Below, piece after piece: positions 7,837 to 17,331 of a DNA stretch of 64,000 nt. Under the pieces are notes generated by a model that had not been told where the DNA came from, did not search any database, and saw nothing but the letters and a program-made list of their open reading frames with translations. Position numbers and translations under genes: made by a program. Within the stretch, counting starts at the first letter, position 1. Each line of letters begins with the position of its first letter. The stretch comes from Neobacillus sp. PS3-12 (GTDB lineage: Bacteria > Bacillota > Bacilli > Bacillales > Cytobacillaceae), in NCBI RefSeq assembly GCF_030915385.1, contig NZ_CP133268.1:3384001-3448000 (forward strand), read 5' to 3'.

Positions 7837-8676
7837 GTGGAGAAGCGAGGAAATAAAATGAAACATTCCTTATTAAAGATGCTTTGGCATCGAATTGATG
7901 AGGATGACCTGCCAGGATTATCTGCCCAAATGGCCTATTACTTCCTGCTCTCAATGTTCCCGCTTTTAATCTTTGTGTTCTCACTCCTCCCCTATTTGCC
8001 AATCCCCCATCAAGACCTGCTTGATGTCATAAAGGGGTTTGCCCCAGTAGAGGTAATGGACTTAATTGAAAAAACTTTACATGATATCATGAACCATCGC
8101 CATGGGGGGCTCTTGTCATTTAGTATTATCGGTACAATTTGGTCCTCATCAAATGGCATAAGTGCAGTCGTTAAAGCATTCAATAAAGCCTATGACGTAA
8201 AAGAAACAAGATCATTTATTGTATCCAGCGGCATGGCAATCCTGCTCAATATAGGAATGATTTTTGTATTTGTCATTGTTATCATTCTTCCTATCTTTGG
8301 GAAAGAAATTGGAGTATATATATTTTCGAATATGGGATTTAAGGTACAGTTTTTAAAGTTTTGGGCTGCATTACGGTGGTTTATCAGTGCAGTCATGTTA
8401 TTTCTGCTCTTTACAGGATTGTATTGGATTGCGCCAAATACAAAGCTGCGATGCAGAAGTGCTTTTGCTGGTGCAGCCTTTTCGACTGTAGGTTGGATCG
8501 TTTCATCGGTTGCCCTTTCCTTTTATGTGGATAATTTCAGCAACTTTTCGATTACCTATGGAAGCATAGGCGCCATAATTGTGTTAATGCTTTGGTTATA
8601 TATAACAGCCTTTATCATTGTTCTCGGTGGGGAGGTAAATGCTTTTTACAGTGAAAGAAATAAAAAAAACTGTTGA
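7837..8676 (+). CDS. yfkH: YihY/BrkB-family membrane protein YfkH
   Basis: Polytopic inner membrane protein of unknown transport role. About 279 residues with six hydrophobic helices; the family signature GLSAQMAYYFLLSMFPLLIF (residues 28-47) and the C-terminal SNFSITYGSIGAIIVLMLWL block are present. The GTG at 7837 has an AAAGAGGTG site; an internal ATG at 7858 preceded by GAGGA is an alternative giving 272 residues. It is probably co-transcribed with the YtxH-like gene. The name rests on family plus yfk synteny. Confidence 0.88.
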   Translation: MEKRGNKMKHSLLKMLWHRIDEDDLPGLSAQMAYYFLLSMFPLLIFVFSLLPYLPIPHQDLLDVIKGFAPVEVMDLIEKTLHDIMNHRHGGLLSFSIIGTIWSSSNGISAVVKAFNKAYDVKETRSFIVSSGMAILLNIGMIFVFVIVIILPIFGKEIGVYIFSNMGFKVQFLKFWAALRWFISAVMLFLLFTGLYWIAPNTKLRCRSAFAGAAFSTVGWIVSSVALSFYVDNFSNFSITYGSIGAIIVLMLWLYITAFIIVLGGEVNAFYSERNKKNC

Positions 8677-8767
8677 TTTCCCTTTAGTTTCCTTCTTTGA
8701 AATTTTGCTTTTTCGCTGAAACTATAATCGGGAGCAAAAACCCACAATCGTAAGGGAGGTTTATACA

Positions 8768-8872
8768 ATGACCAAACATACAAAAAAAGACGGCGGTACG
8801 AAACAAAAAGGAAAAGGCAGTAAGGGAAACAAGACTTCCGGTTCTGCAAACGGTTCGAACGGCTATCACTAA
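8768..8872 (+). CDS. 34-residue Lys/Gly/Ser-rich peptide
   Basis: ATG 8768 follows an excellent AAGGGAGG site. The product, MTKHTKKDGGTKQKGKGSKG and 14 more residues ending SNGYH, has no hydrophobic core, is strongly basic and low in complexity. It resembles small spore-associated or SASP-like peptides in composition only. It has its own terminator at 8891-8916. Function unknown; I consider it real because of the ribosome site and isolated, compact unit. Confidence 0.6.
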   Translation: MTKHTKKDGGTKQKGKGSKGNKTSGSANGSNGYH

Positions 8873-8890
8873 ATAGGATTAAATATCGGT

Positions 8891-8916
8891 AAGGGACCGG
8901 AATATTTCCGGTCCTT
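8891..8916. terminator. Bidirectional terminator
   Basis: GGACCGGAA/TTCCGGTCC hairpin between convergent genes, with A- and T-rich flanks on both sides. Confidence 0.75.
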
Positions 8917-8920
8917 AATA

Positions 8921-10834
8921 TCATTTTAATAGTCTTAAACCGTTTAATATAACAAGAATCGTACTCCCCTCATGACCAATAACTCCAAGAGGCAAATCGA
9001 GTATTTTAAAGAAGTTTGAGGAAATTAAGATGACAATGACGATAATTGAAAAAATAATATTTTGTTTGATGATGTGGTTCATTCGCTTGGAGAGTTTAAT
9101 TGCCTCAGCAATCCGCAGCAGGTCGTTTTTCATTAACACAACATCAGCTGTTTCTAGAGCAACATCTGTTCCTCCCCCCATGGCAATCCCGACATTTGCG
9201 ACTGCTAATGCAGGTGCATCGTTTATTCCATCACCAACCATAGCAACCGTTTTAAATTTATTTTTTAATTCTTTAAGCTGCGCAACTTTTCCTTCCGGTA
9301 AACATTCAGCAATAGATTGATCGACGTGGCTTTCGGCGGCGATTACTTTTGCTGTAGGTTTGCTATCCCCGGTAAGCATAATGGTAAAAATGCCAATTTT
9401 CCTAAGTTCATCAATGGCCGTCTTTGTTTCTTCTCGAACAACATCTTTTAAAGCAAAAAGACCGACTAATTCATGATTCATTTTCACAAAAACAAGCGTG
9501 TTTCCTTGGTTTGCCAATATTTCAGCTTTTCCATTTGCGAAGGTAGCGGTTTGGTCCTCAATAAAGTCTGCCTTGCCAATCTTCCACTGTTTTCCATTCA
9601 GTTTTGCTTTGATTCCCCATCCAGGTATATCTTCCAGTTCTTCCGGTGTTAGTAAGTCTATCTCCATTTGGCTTTTGGCGAAGCTTACAATCGCCTGTGC
9701 GAGCGGGTGGGTAGAATAATTTTCTATTGATGCAGCTTTCCAAATTAGTGTTTCTTTATCTATTCCATCTTTGACAATAACCTCTGTTACTTCTGGTTTC
9801 CCTTTTGTAAGTGTCCCAGTCTTGTCAAAGGCAATGGCATCCACGTTTCCTAAATTCTCCAAATGTATCCCGCCTTTAAATAAAATGCCATGTCGTGCAC
9901 CCTTTGATATGGCAGATAAGGTTGCTGGCATGATCGAGGCGGCTAAAGCACATGGTGAAGCGACAACTAACAAAATCATTGACCGATAAAAGTCTTCCGT
10001 CCAGTTCCAGCCAAGTAAAAAATGGGGAAGGAACATCATAAAGAATGTGGCAAATAAAACGGATTTTACATATCTTCCTTCAAACTTTTCAATGAAAAGC
10101 TGTGATGGTGATTTTTCACTTTGGGCCGATTGAACAAGCTCAATAATTTTATGGAATAAGGTCTCATTATTTTTCTTTGTTACAAGAATGGTAATGGAAC
10201 CAGATAAGTTAACCGTTCCGGCAAACACCTCTTCTTGCCTATTTTTCGAAACTGGAATGGATTCGCCAGTAATCATTGATTCATCTATATTCGATTGTCC
10301 TCTTAAAATCGTTCCATCCGATGGGATCCTTTCTCCAGGTTTGACAAGAATATGGTCCCCAACTTCCAGCTCGGCAACAGCAATCCTTTTTTCAACTCCA
10401 TTGTTAACCAATAATGCCTCTTCTGGCTGTATGTTCATAAGTGCTGAGATTTCCTTACGGCTTTTGTTCATTGTATATGTTTCTAATGCCCCACTTAGAG
10501 AGAAGATAAAAATAAGGATTGCTCCTTCAGTCCAATAACCGATAATCGCTGAGCCAATCGCAGCAAACAACATAAGCATTTCAACATTTAAATCTTTGTT
10601 TTCAATTGATGCTACAATACCCTGTTTTGCCTTGGCAAAACCGCCAATAAAAAAAGCTAATAAATAAGACATGACATAAAGGCTAATGAAATTATTCTTT
10701 TCTAAAAGCCATCCGACTGCAATGAAAATCCCGCTAAGGATTGCTGCAATTAATTCAATATGGGGTTTGACTTTTTTAATAAATCCCAGGTTCCCAGCTT
10801 CCTCTTTTTGAATGGTTTGAGCCTCGGAGCTCAT
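8921..10834 (-). CDS. zosA: P1B-type metal-transporting ATPase, ZosA type
   Basis: 637-residue heavy-metal P-type ATPase in the membrane, the same length as I recall for B. subtilis ZosA, a zinc-uptake ATPase induced by peroxide. No N-terminal HMA metal-binding domain. Transport motif is SPCAL rather than CPC, the phosphorylation site is DKTGTLTKG, the hinge is VGDGINDAPALA and the C-terminus is VIGHEGSTILVILNGLRLL. Start: a GTG at 10843 overlaps the ribosome site GGAAG, so ATG 10834 is chosen. The gene is monocistronic and no metal regulator lies beside it. The metal specificity is inferred from ZosA and not proven. Confidence 0.9.
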   Translation of the reverse strand: MSSEAQTIQKEEAGNLGFIKKVKPHIELIAAILSGIFIAVGWLLEKNNFISLYVMSYLLAFFIGGFAKAKQGIVASIENKDLNVEMLMLFAAIGSAIIGYWTEGAILIFIFSLSGALETYTMNKSRKEISALMNIQPEEALLVNNGVEKRIAVAELEVGDHILVKPGERIPSDGTILRGQSNIDESMITGESIPVSKNRQEEVFAGTVNLSGSITILVTKKNNETLFHKIIELVQSAQSEKSPSQLFIEKFEGRYVKSVLFATFFMMFLPHFLLGWNWTEDFYRSMILLVVASPCALAASIMPATLSAISKGARHGILFKGGIHLENLGNVDAIAFDKTGTLTKGKPEVTEVIVKDGIDKETLIWKAASIENYSTHPLAQAIVSFAKSQMEIDLLTPEELEDIPGWGIKAKLNGKQWKIGKADFIEDQTATFANGKAEILANQGNTLVFVKMNHELVGLFALKDVVREETKTAIDELRKIGIFTIMLTGDSKPTAKVIAAESHVDQSIAECLPEGKVAQLKELKNKFKTVAMVGDGINDAPALAVANVGIAMGGGTDVALETADVVLMKNDLLRIAEAIKLSKRMNHIIKQNIIFSIIVIVILISSNFFKILDLPLGVIGHEGSTILVILNGLRLLK

Positions 10835-11124
10835 TTTTAACACTTCCTTTTTTGGTATTGAGAAAAATAATCACTCTCACAACCCTTATAAAAGCACGAA
10901 AGCTGCCATCAAATTGATGACAGCAGCAACTAGAATAATGTTATTAAGTCTTGGCTTGGTTTATAACAAATTTGTTCATTTTGCAAAATGATTTCATCGA
11001 CAAACCTTTTAATGAAAATTCTTGCGTTTCAATCTCTAATTAGGGAAAATATAGGAAGACTTAGGGATAGATGGAAAAATAATGAACTTTTATTCTAAAA
11101 ATTACAATTGGTGGTGGGAAAAAG

Positions 11125-12183
11125 TTGTTAAATAAAATATTTGCATTTGTAATGGCAGTGGGTGTGCCGCTTTCCATTATTGGAACATTGATGCACTGGT
11201 CAAGTTTGATTTTATTTGTCATCTACTGTTTAACCATTATTGCATTAGCCAGTTTTATGGGTAGGGCAACTGAAAGTCTGGCGATTGTTGCAGGCCCCCA
11301 GATAGGAGGATTGTTAAATGCAACCTTTGGAAACGCAGTTGAACTGATTATCTCAATTTTCGCCCTGAAGGCAGGCCTTGTAGGGGTTGTATTAGCTTCA
11401 TTAACGGGGTCAGTTCTAGGAAACTTATTGCTTGTTGCAGGATTTTCCTTTTTTATTGGCGGTTTAAAATATAAACGTCAGGAATTTAATGTTTATGATG
11501 CGAGGCATAATTCAGGACTCTTAATGTTTGCAGTGGTCATCGCTTTTTTGATACCAGAAGTTTTTTCGATGGAGTTGAAAAAAGCAGACACGATTACGTT
11601 AAGCACGGGAATTTCCATTATTCTTATCTTTCTATATCTTGCTGCACTTTTCTTTAAACTGGTTACCCATCGAGGCGTTTATCAACACGATAAAGAAACA
11701 GAAGGTCATCACGAAGAGGAGCCGGAATGGGGGAAAGGGAAAGCGATCGCTATTTTATTTATTGCAACGCTCATCGTTGCTTATATTTCTGAGCATCTGG
11801 TCCATACTTTTGAATTTGTCGCAAAATCTTTTGGCTGGACAGAGTTATTTATTGGCGTCATTATTGTTGCGATTGTCGGTAATGCTGCAGAACACGCTTC
11901 AGCGGTATTAATGGCCTTCAAAAACAAAATGGATGTCGCTATGGAAATTGCGATAGGATCCACGCTGCAAGTGGCCATGTTTGTTGCTCCTGTCCTTGTG
12001 ATAGCATCCCTTTTCTTCGATCAGCACATGCCTCTTGTATTCAGTTGGCCGGAATTAATCGCCATGGCCTCTTCCGTACTCCTTATGGTGGTCATTTCTA
12101 ACGATGGGGAGAGCAACTGGTTTGAAGGGCTTACTTTAATTGCTGCATATTTCATCATGGGAATTGGTTTTTTCTTGTTATAG
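11125..12183 (+). CDS. yfkE: Ca2+/H+ antiporter of the CAX family (YfkE/ChaA)
   Basis: Cytoplasmic-membrane calcium:proton exchanger. 352 residues with about eleven hydrophobic helices arranged as two homologous halves; the paired alpha-repeats are seen as GGLLNATFGNAVELIIS (near residue 65) and IVGNAAEHASAVLMAFKNKM (near 250), with an acidic/histidine loop (HDKETEGHHEEEPEW) between them. Starts at TTG 11125 behind GGTGGTGGG. Terminator follows at once. Synteny with yfkH and yfkD agrees with the B. subtilis order. Confidence 0.93.
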   Translation: MLNKIFAFVMAVGVPLSIIGTLMHWSSLILFVIYCLTIIALASFMGRATESLAIVAGPQIGGLLNATFGNAVELIISIFALKAGLVGVVLASLTGSVLGNLLLVAGFSFFIGGLKYKRQEFNVYDARHNSGLLMFAVVIAFLIPEVFSMELKKADTITLSTGISIILIFLYLAALFFKLVTHRGVYQHDKETEGHHEEEPEWGKGKAIAILFIATLIVAYISEHLVHTFEFVAKSFGWTELFIGVIIVAIVGNAAEHASAVLMAFKNKMDVAMEIAIGSTLQVAMFVAPVLVIASLFFDQHMPLVFSWPELIAMASSVLLMVVISNDGESNWFEGLTLIAAYFIMGIGFFLL

Positions 12184-12191
12184 AAAAGTCA

Positions 12192-12230
12192 AGAAAAGGC
12201 TCTGAGCCACAAGTGGTTCAGAGCCTTTTC
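12192..12230 (+). terminator. Terminator of yfkE
   Basis: GAAAAGGCTCTGA/TCAGAGCCTTTTC hairpin, long and nearly perfect. Confidence 0.9.
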
Positions 12231-12582
12231 TTTGTATTTAGTAAGTATTTTTTCGAAATGATTTATTTAGGGAAGATCAACCGCTTTCTTTTTTTGGGAC
12301 ATCAACCACCAACCTTCATGTTAATTTTAAAATCGAAAAACACGAGTGTTGAATACCATGAATGACGGAAATCCCAACCTCCTTAAAGTTGAAATAGAGC
12401 GAATTGATAACTACCCTCCTTTGTATTTGGATATCTTTATTATAATGTAAAGTTAAAATAATGTAAATATTTTGATTATTTATTTTAACGTATTTTGGGT
12501 AATTTTTTTTTTGAAATGGATAATATCATGATTCTCCGAAAAAACTAGAAAAAGGATGCCATCTTTGAAGGGAGAACTCACG
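12231..12582. other. Intergenic region before yfkD, no gene found
   Basis: 352 bp, very AT-rich. An AAGGAGG motif occurs on the minus strand near 12380, but no start codon stands at a workable distance. The region probably contains only the yfkD promoter. Confidence 0.5.
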
Positions 12583-13386
12583 GTGAAAAAATATTCCTCT
12601 GTATTCATGCTGCTTATTTTTATGTTTACATTACTACCAGCCGCATTTGCTGCTAATAATCCTGCAGACAAAGTGAAATATCAGGTACCTGTGTCGGTGA
12701 AAAATATAACGAAGGAAAATACGTATCCCAATCCGACCCAAGATTTGCCTTTACTACAGCCAAGCGATTTAACCAAAAAGCTTCTTAATTCTTCAAGAAT
12801 AAAGATTGAGAATCCAGATTTAATCAGAATGTTAAATGAATCAAGTATTAATAGCACTCCCTTTGCTATTGGATATCGGGCAATTGTTTATTTGGGGCAA
12901 TGGCCGTTAAACTATGAGTCCACCGAAACATCACCGAATTGGGAGTTCCAAAAAATTAATACCAACTATTGGGATAACCGCGGCGGGAATGCCCCTTATC
13001 AGATTCATTACGTACAGGAAACACAAAAAGTTATTAAAGGTGGTTTAACTGCAAAGATTCCTAATGCAGAAGATGTAAAGAAAATGATGTTATTAAAAGC
13101 AACCGAAAAGACCAAGCTGCCACTTGCATTTGAAACCGTGATTGGCGGGGGAACGAAAAATGAACATATTTATAATATCCCAATCAATCGTTTAGGCTAT
13201 TTATATGCGTATGCTCCTGCAGTAAACGAAAAAGGGAAGGTTACGTATGGAGAAGTTTATTTGATGTTAAAAGGAAATAGGAAATTTATTGTCATAAAGA
13301 ATGTAACTTCGCAAGGAATTGGAGCTTGGATTCCGGTTCAGGACTATGTTTCCTTCGGATTCGTTGCGGCTGAGAGGCCAAGGTAA
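12583..13386 (+). CDS. yfkD: YfkD-family secreted/exported protein
   Basis: 267 residues starting at GTG 12583, which has GGGAG seven bases upstream; an in-frame ATG at 12556 would put the ribosome site inside the gene. A clear signal peptide is present (KKYSSVFMLLIFMFTLLPAA, cleavage near AFA-AN), so the protein is exported and has no other membrane helix. The mature part contains YLGQWPLNYES and QEHIY-like segments typical of the YfkD-like family, whose function is unknown. Position next to yfkE matches B. subtilis. Confidence 0.85.
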   Translation: MKKYSSVFMLLIFMFTLLPAAFAANNPADKVKYQVPVSVKNITKENTYPNPTQDLPLLQPSDLTKKLLNSSRIKIENPDLIRMLNESSINSTPFAIGYRAIVYLGQWPLNYESTETSPNWEFQKINTNYWDNRGGNAPYQIHYVQETQKVIKGGLTAKIPNAEDVKKMMLLKATEKTKLPLAFETVIGGGTKNEHIYNIPINRLGYLYAYAPAVNEKGKVTYGEVYLMLKGNRKFIVIKNVTSQGIGAWIPVQDYVSFGFVAAERPR

Positions 13387-13394
13387 TGGATAAT

Positions 13395-13423
13395 GGCTCC
13401 TGACTTGTCTCAGGAGCTTTTTC
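13395..13423 (+). terminator. Terminator of yfkD
   Basis: GGCTCCTGA/TCAGGAGC hairpin with a TTTTT tail. Confidence 0.85.
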
Positions 13424-13500
13424 CATCTTTTAAAAGAAAGGATTGCATATGGTGCAATAGTTCGATAGGATGTTAACGGGTATAGAAAGGAGCGATAGGT

Positions 13501-13698
13501 TTGGGCAGTCCAGTAAATGATAAAAATTCGCAGGTTACGTTCTTAAAGCAACGTTTAAATATGTTTCTCGATGTTCTTGATGCAATTGATCCTGAAGAGA
13601 CGGATCTCGATGATGTGGATCGTTTAATTGCCATCATTGATGAGTTAGAATCAAAATGCCGAGAATTTCAAAACCGTGAATGCGAAGAGTCTGTATGA
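13501..13698 (+). CDS. SE1561-family small protein
   Basis: 65 residues, acidic, predicted all-helical, with no known function. It contains VTFLKQRLNMFLDVLDAIDP then DDVDRLIAIIDELE, the pattern of the SE1561 family found in Bacillales. Starts at TTG 13501 behind AAAGGAGCG. It occupies the place between yfkD and pdaA, where B. subtilis has the small gene yfjT; equivalence is likely but unproven. Its stop is followed by a terminator. Confidence 0.75.
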   Translation: MGSPVNDKNSQVTFLKQRLNMFLDVLDAIDPEETDLDDVDRLIAIIDELESKCREFQNRECEESV

Positions 13699-13713
13699 AC
13701 AGGCTCTTTTTTT
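13686..13713 (+). terminator. Terminator of the SE1561-family gene
   Basis: AGAGTCTGT-atga-ACAGGCTCT hairpin followed by a T run; it begins within the last codons. Confidence 0.8.
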
Positions 13714-13893
13714 GTTCTGAAATAATTTCGGGCGGTGGATTTTATGGCAAAAAACATGAAAATGTAACCGGTTTCGAGCTTATTCTTTTAATCCCGAGTC
13801 GTTAGGAGTATAATTGTAGCGAAAATAGTTGTAAAATTATAAATAAATCCATACTGGGATGATAGGATTCAACAAAGGGAGAGGGGTACAAGA

Positions 13894-15438
13894 ATGAATT
13901 TAGCCAAGTTTGAAGAAAGCATGTACAAATTAGTTGTTGAAACATCAACAAAGCTTCCTAAAGATGTACGTCGTGCTGTAAAAGCAGCAAAGGAACAAGA
14001 AAACGCAGGTACAAGAGCAGCAATGAGTCTTGCTACCATCACGAATAATATCAAAATGGCTGACGATAATGTATCACCGATTTGTCAGGATACAGGACTG
14101 CCAACCTTTAAAATAAAAACACCTGTTGGCGTAAACCAAATTCAATTAAAACAAGCGATTTATAATGCAATTGCCCTTGCAACAAAAGAAGGAAAACTGC
14201 GTCCAAACTCCGTAGATTCCCTAACAGGTGAAAACAGCGGCAATAACCTTGGCGGAGGAACACCTGTCATTAAGTTTGATCAATGGGAAGAAGACTATAT
14301 TCAAGTAAAGCTTATATTAAAAGGCGGAGGCTGCGAGAACAAGAACATTCAATACAGCCTTCCTTGTGAACTTGAAGGACTTGGCCGTGCAGGCCGCGAC
14401 CTTGACGGTATCCGCAAATGTGTCCTTCACTCTGTATACCAAGCTCAAGGACAAGGATGTAGTGCCGGATTTATTGGAGTCGGAATCGGGGGGGACCGTT
14501 CTTCAGGCTACGATTTAGCGAAAGAACAGTTATTCCGTTCTGTAGAGGATGTAAATCCAAATGAAGATCTTCGCAAGTTAGAAGAATATGTTATGGAAAA
14601 TGCCAACAAGCTTGGGATTGGTACCATGGGATTTGGCGGTGAAGCTACATTATTAGGCTGTAAAGTTGGCGTTATGAACCGGATTCCAGCAAGCTTCTAT
14701 GTTTCTGTTGCTTATAACTGCTGGGCGTTCCGCCGTTTAGGCGTAGCGGTGAATCCTGAAACTGGCGATATTCAGGATTGGATGTATCAAGAAGGAGAAA
14801 ACGTTGATTTTTCACAAACAGAAGCGGAAAAAGAAACAGCTGCTGCGTCATCTGAAGATGTGATCACTCTTCAAGCACCGGTGACAGAAGAACAAATCCG
14901 CAGCTTAAAAGTTGGCGATGTTGTTCAAATTAACGGAGTTATGCATACAGGACGTGACGCAATCCATCACTACCTGATGACACATGATGCTCCAATCGAT
15001 TTAAATGGTCAAATTATTTACCATTGCGGCCCGGTTATGTTAAAAGATGAAGAAGGCGTATGGCATGTGAAAGCTGCAGGCCCTACAACCAGTATTCGTG
15101 AGGAGCCATACCAAGGCGACATCATGAAAAAATTCGGCATTCGCGCAGTGATCGGTAAAGGCGGTATGGGACCTAAAACTCTAGCTGCTCTTCAAGAGCA
15201 TGGCGGCGTATATTTAAATGCCATTGGTGGTGCGGCTCAATATTATGCAGAATGTATTAAATCTGTTGATGGTGTCGACCTTACCCAATTCGGTATTCCT
15301 GAATCAATGTGGCATTTATCAGTTGAAGGCTTCACTGCTGTCGTGACGATGGACTCACATGGAAACAGCCTCCATGCAGATGTGGACAAATCTTCATTAG
15401 AAAAATTAGCACAATTTAAAGAGCGCGTATTTAACTAA
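13894..15438 (+). CDS. Class I fumarate hydratase (iron-sulfur)
   Basis: Interconverts fumarate and malate in the TCA cycle using a [4Fe-4S] cluster. 514 residues combine the alpha-type N-terminal domain (to about residue 285) and the beta-type C-terminal swivel domain (from VTEEQIRSLKVGDVVQINGV), as in single-chain class I fumarases. Likely cluster cysteines are in SPICQDTGLP, GQGCSAGFIG and LLGCKVG. Ribosome site AAGGGAGAGGGG. Bacillus more often relies on the class II enzyme FumC, so this is an additional or alternative enzyme; codon use looks more optimised (GC-richer third positions) than its neighbours, suggesting high expression. Confidence 0.93.
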   Translation: MNLAKFEESMYKLVVETSTKLPKDVRRAVKAAKEQENAGTRAAMSLATITNNIKMADDNVSPICQDTGLPTFKIKTPVGVNQIQLKQAIYNAIALATKEGKLRPNSVDSLTGENSGNNLGGGTPVIKFDQWEEDYIQVKLILKGGGCENKNIQYSLPCELEGLGRAGRDLDGIRKCVLHSVYQAQGQGCSAGFIGVGIGGDRSSGYDLAKEQLFRSVEDVNPNEDLRKLEEYVMENANKLGIGTMGFGGEATLLGCKVGVMNRIPASFYVSVAYNCWAFRRLGVAVNPETGDIQDWMYQEGENVDFSQTEAEKETAAASSEDVITLQAPVTEEQIRSLKVGDVVQINGVMHTGRDAIHHYLMTHDAPIDLNGQIIYHCGPVMLKDEEGVWHVKAAGPTTSIREEPYQGDIMKKFGIRAVIGKGGMGPKTLAALQEHGGVYLNAIGGAAQYYAECIKSVDGVDLTQFGIPESMWHLSVEGFTAVVTMDSHGNSLHADVDKSSLEKLAQFKERVFN

Positions 15439-15452
15439 GATAATGATTTTAC

Positions 15453-15488
15453 AAAAGGTAGGCTCCGAAAGGGGTCTATCTTTTTTTG
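15453..15488 (+). terminator. Terminator of the fumarase gene
   Basis: AAAGGTAGGCTCC-gaaa-GGGGTCTATCTTT hairpin with T run. Confidence 0.85.
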
Positions 15489-15579
15489 CAAATAAACAGT
15501 CACGCATGAATCCCTTATAATTCCAATCATGTTTTTCCAAATATAACAAACAATAAGAAAAAGCAAAAATAGGGGGAAC

Positions 15580-16353
15580 ATGGAAATGCGGGTATTAAGC
15601 TATCTTGTCATTTTTTTTGCAATGGTAATTGGACCTTCTTATGCACATGCCTTATCCAATCAGCCCATTCATTGGGGCTTTAAGAAAGGTGTAAATGAAC
15701 AGCAAGCAGAAGCAGGACCGCAGCTTGATGCTGTTTTAGAAAAGTATGGCGGCTTTTATAAGGGTGACCCAAACTCGAAGACTTTATATCTCACTTTCGA
15801 TAACGGCTATGAAAATGGCTATACGCCTAAAATCCTGGCGGTACTAAAAAAAGAAAAGGTTCCAGCTACATTTTTTGTAACAGGACATTACTTGGAATCG
15901 CAGCCGAAGTTAGTAAAACAAATGGTAAAAGAGGGTCATATCGTTGGAAATCATTCGTGGTTTCATCCTGATTTAACAACAAAAAGTGATGACAGAATCA
16001 GAGAAGAGTTAGATAAAGTAAAAGTTGCTACGAAAAAATTGACAGGTCAAAAGAAAATGAAATATGTTCGGCCTCCAAGGGGGGTTTTAAGTGAAAGAAC
16101 TTTGAAAGTGGCAAAAGATGCAGGTTATACACATGTTATGTGGTCACTGGCTTTTGTCGATTGGAATATCAACCACCAAAGAGGCTGGAAGTATTCCTAT
16201 GACAATATTATGAGACAGGTTCATCCTGGTGCAGTCATCCTTTTACATACCGTCTCAAAGGATAACGCCGATGCATTGGATAAAGTTATTAAAGATTTAA
16301 AGAAGAAAGGTTATAAATTCAAAAGTCTTGATGATTTTCCAAAGAAAAAATAA
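15580..16353 (+). CDS. pdaA: Delta-lactam-biosynthetic polysaccharide deacetylase PdaA
   Basis: Exported NodB-family N-acetylmuramic acid deacetylase needed to form muramic-delta-lactam in spore cortex. 257 residues: signal peptide to about residue 24 (FFAMVIGPSYAHA), then the NodB domain with TFDNGYENG (catalytic Asp and metal-binding Asp position), HSWFHPD (metal His pair), RPPRG and the C-terminal ILLHTVSKDN histidine. The TFDNGYE form rather than TFDDG is typical of PdaA. Neighbouring yfjP and yfjO agree with B. subtilis order. Confidence 0.94.
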   Translation: MEMRVLSYLVIFFAMVIGPSYAHALSNQPIHWGFKKGVNEQQAEAGPQLDAVLEKYGGFYKGDPNSKTLYLTFDNGYENGYTPKILAVLKKEKVPATFFVTGHYLESQPKLVKQMVKEGHIVGNHSWFHPDLTTKSDDRIREELDKVKVATKKLTGQKKMKYVRPPRGVLSERTLKVAKDAGYTHVMWSLAFVDWNINHQRGWKYSYDNIMRQVHPGAVILLHTVSKDNADALDKVIKDLKKKGYKFKSLDDFPKKK

Positions 16354-16362
16354 TGCCTACAC

Positions 16363-16393
16363 AAAGCCGATCCATATGGAATTCGGCTTTTCC
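16363..16393 (+). terminator. Terminator of pdaA
   Basis: AAAGCCGA/TCGGCTTT hairpin followed by TCCTCT. Confidence 0.75.
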
Positions 16394-16449
16394 TCTATCC
16401 TTGAAAACATGCTATAATAACGGGAAATACGAAAAGGATGGAAAAGTAC

Positions 16450-17316
16450 GTGTGGCAGGAAAAAATTCAAATTGAAGGGCCTTATAATTTTGATCGGGTC
16501 TTGGAAAGGCATTCGCTTGACCCGCTAAACAATATTGATAAAAATAATCGTTTCATAAAAGTGCCGGTTGTGTTAAACGATGAACCGCATGTTGTTGAAA
16601 TTAAGGCAGCTGGAACAGTCGATAACCCTATTTTTATATTAAGAGGGATAAATCAGACGTTACAATCCACTTTGATGGAAAGAGTGTCGGAAATTTTCCA
16701 ATGGAATGTCCCCCTAAATCCTATTCTCGAACATTTTCAAAAAACAGATCTGAGTGAGCTTTTTAATGAACATATCGGGACTCCGCTTGTTCTCGATTTT
16801 GATGTGTTTGGTTGTTTATTAAAATGTATTATTCATCAGCAATTAAATTTAAAATTTGCTTACACCTTAACGGAACGGTTTGTAAAAACTTTCGGTTTTG
16901 AACAAGAAGGAGTTTGGTTTTATCCAAGCCCAGAAACTGTTGCAGGCCTTGAAGTGAGCCAATTGCGGGAACTTCAATTTAGCCAAAGAAAAGCAGAATA
17001 TGTGATTGGCGTAGGCAAAGCGGTTGCAGAAGGTGAACTTAATTTAGAATCGCTTAAGCATGCAAGTGAGGAAGAAATATTTAATCGTTTAATTAAACTC
17101 CGCGGTGTGGGGAATTGGACAATCCAAAATCTTCTGCTGTTTGGTCTTGGGCGTCAAAATCTTTTTCCAACAGCTGATATCGGGATTCAAAATGCATTGA
17201 AAAAACTATATAAGCTTGAGCAAAAGCCAACCCTGGAGCAAATGGAGCAATACAAAAAAGAGTGGGAGCCATACTTGAGCTATGCTTCTTTGTATTTATG
17301 GAGAAGCATTGAATAA
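16450..17316 (+). CDS. yfjP: DNA-3-methyladenine glycosylase (AlkA-type) YfjP
   Basis: Base-excision repair enzyme of the HhH-GPD superfamily removing alkylated purines. 288 residues if started at GTG 16450, which has GGATGG eight bases upstream; ATG 16438 is possible but lacks a spaced ribosome site. The helix-hairpin-helix KLRGVGNWTIQNLL and catalytic Asp in FPTADIGIQ lie at about residues 215-245, after an AlkA-like N-terminal domain. Closely followed by yfjO, 15 bases from stop to start, so probably co-transcribed. Confidence 0.9.
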   Translation: MWQEKIQIEGPYNFDRVLERHSLDPLNNIDKNNRFIKVPVVLNDEPHVVEIKAAGTVDNPIFILRGINQTLQSTLMERVSEIFQWNVPLNPILEHFQKTDLSELFNEHIGTPLVLDFDVFGCLLKCIIHQQLNLKFAYTLTERFVKTFGFEQEGVWFYPSPETVAGLEVSQLRELQFSQRKAEYVIGVGKAVAEGELNLESLKHASEEEIFNRLIKLRGVGNWTIQNLLLFGLGRQNLFPTADIGIQNALKKLYKLEQKPTLEQMEQYKKEWEPYLSYASLYLWRSIE

Positions 17317-17331
17317 TTTGGAGTGAAGAGA

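Noticed and set aside
12340..12395. Possible tiny minus-strand gene behind an AAGGAGG near 12380
   Set aside because: The only start codon abuts the ribosome site with no spacing, and the peptide (16 residues) matches nothing I know.
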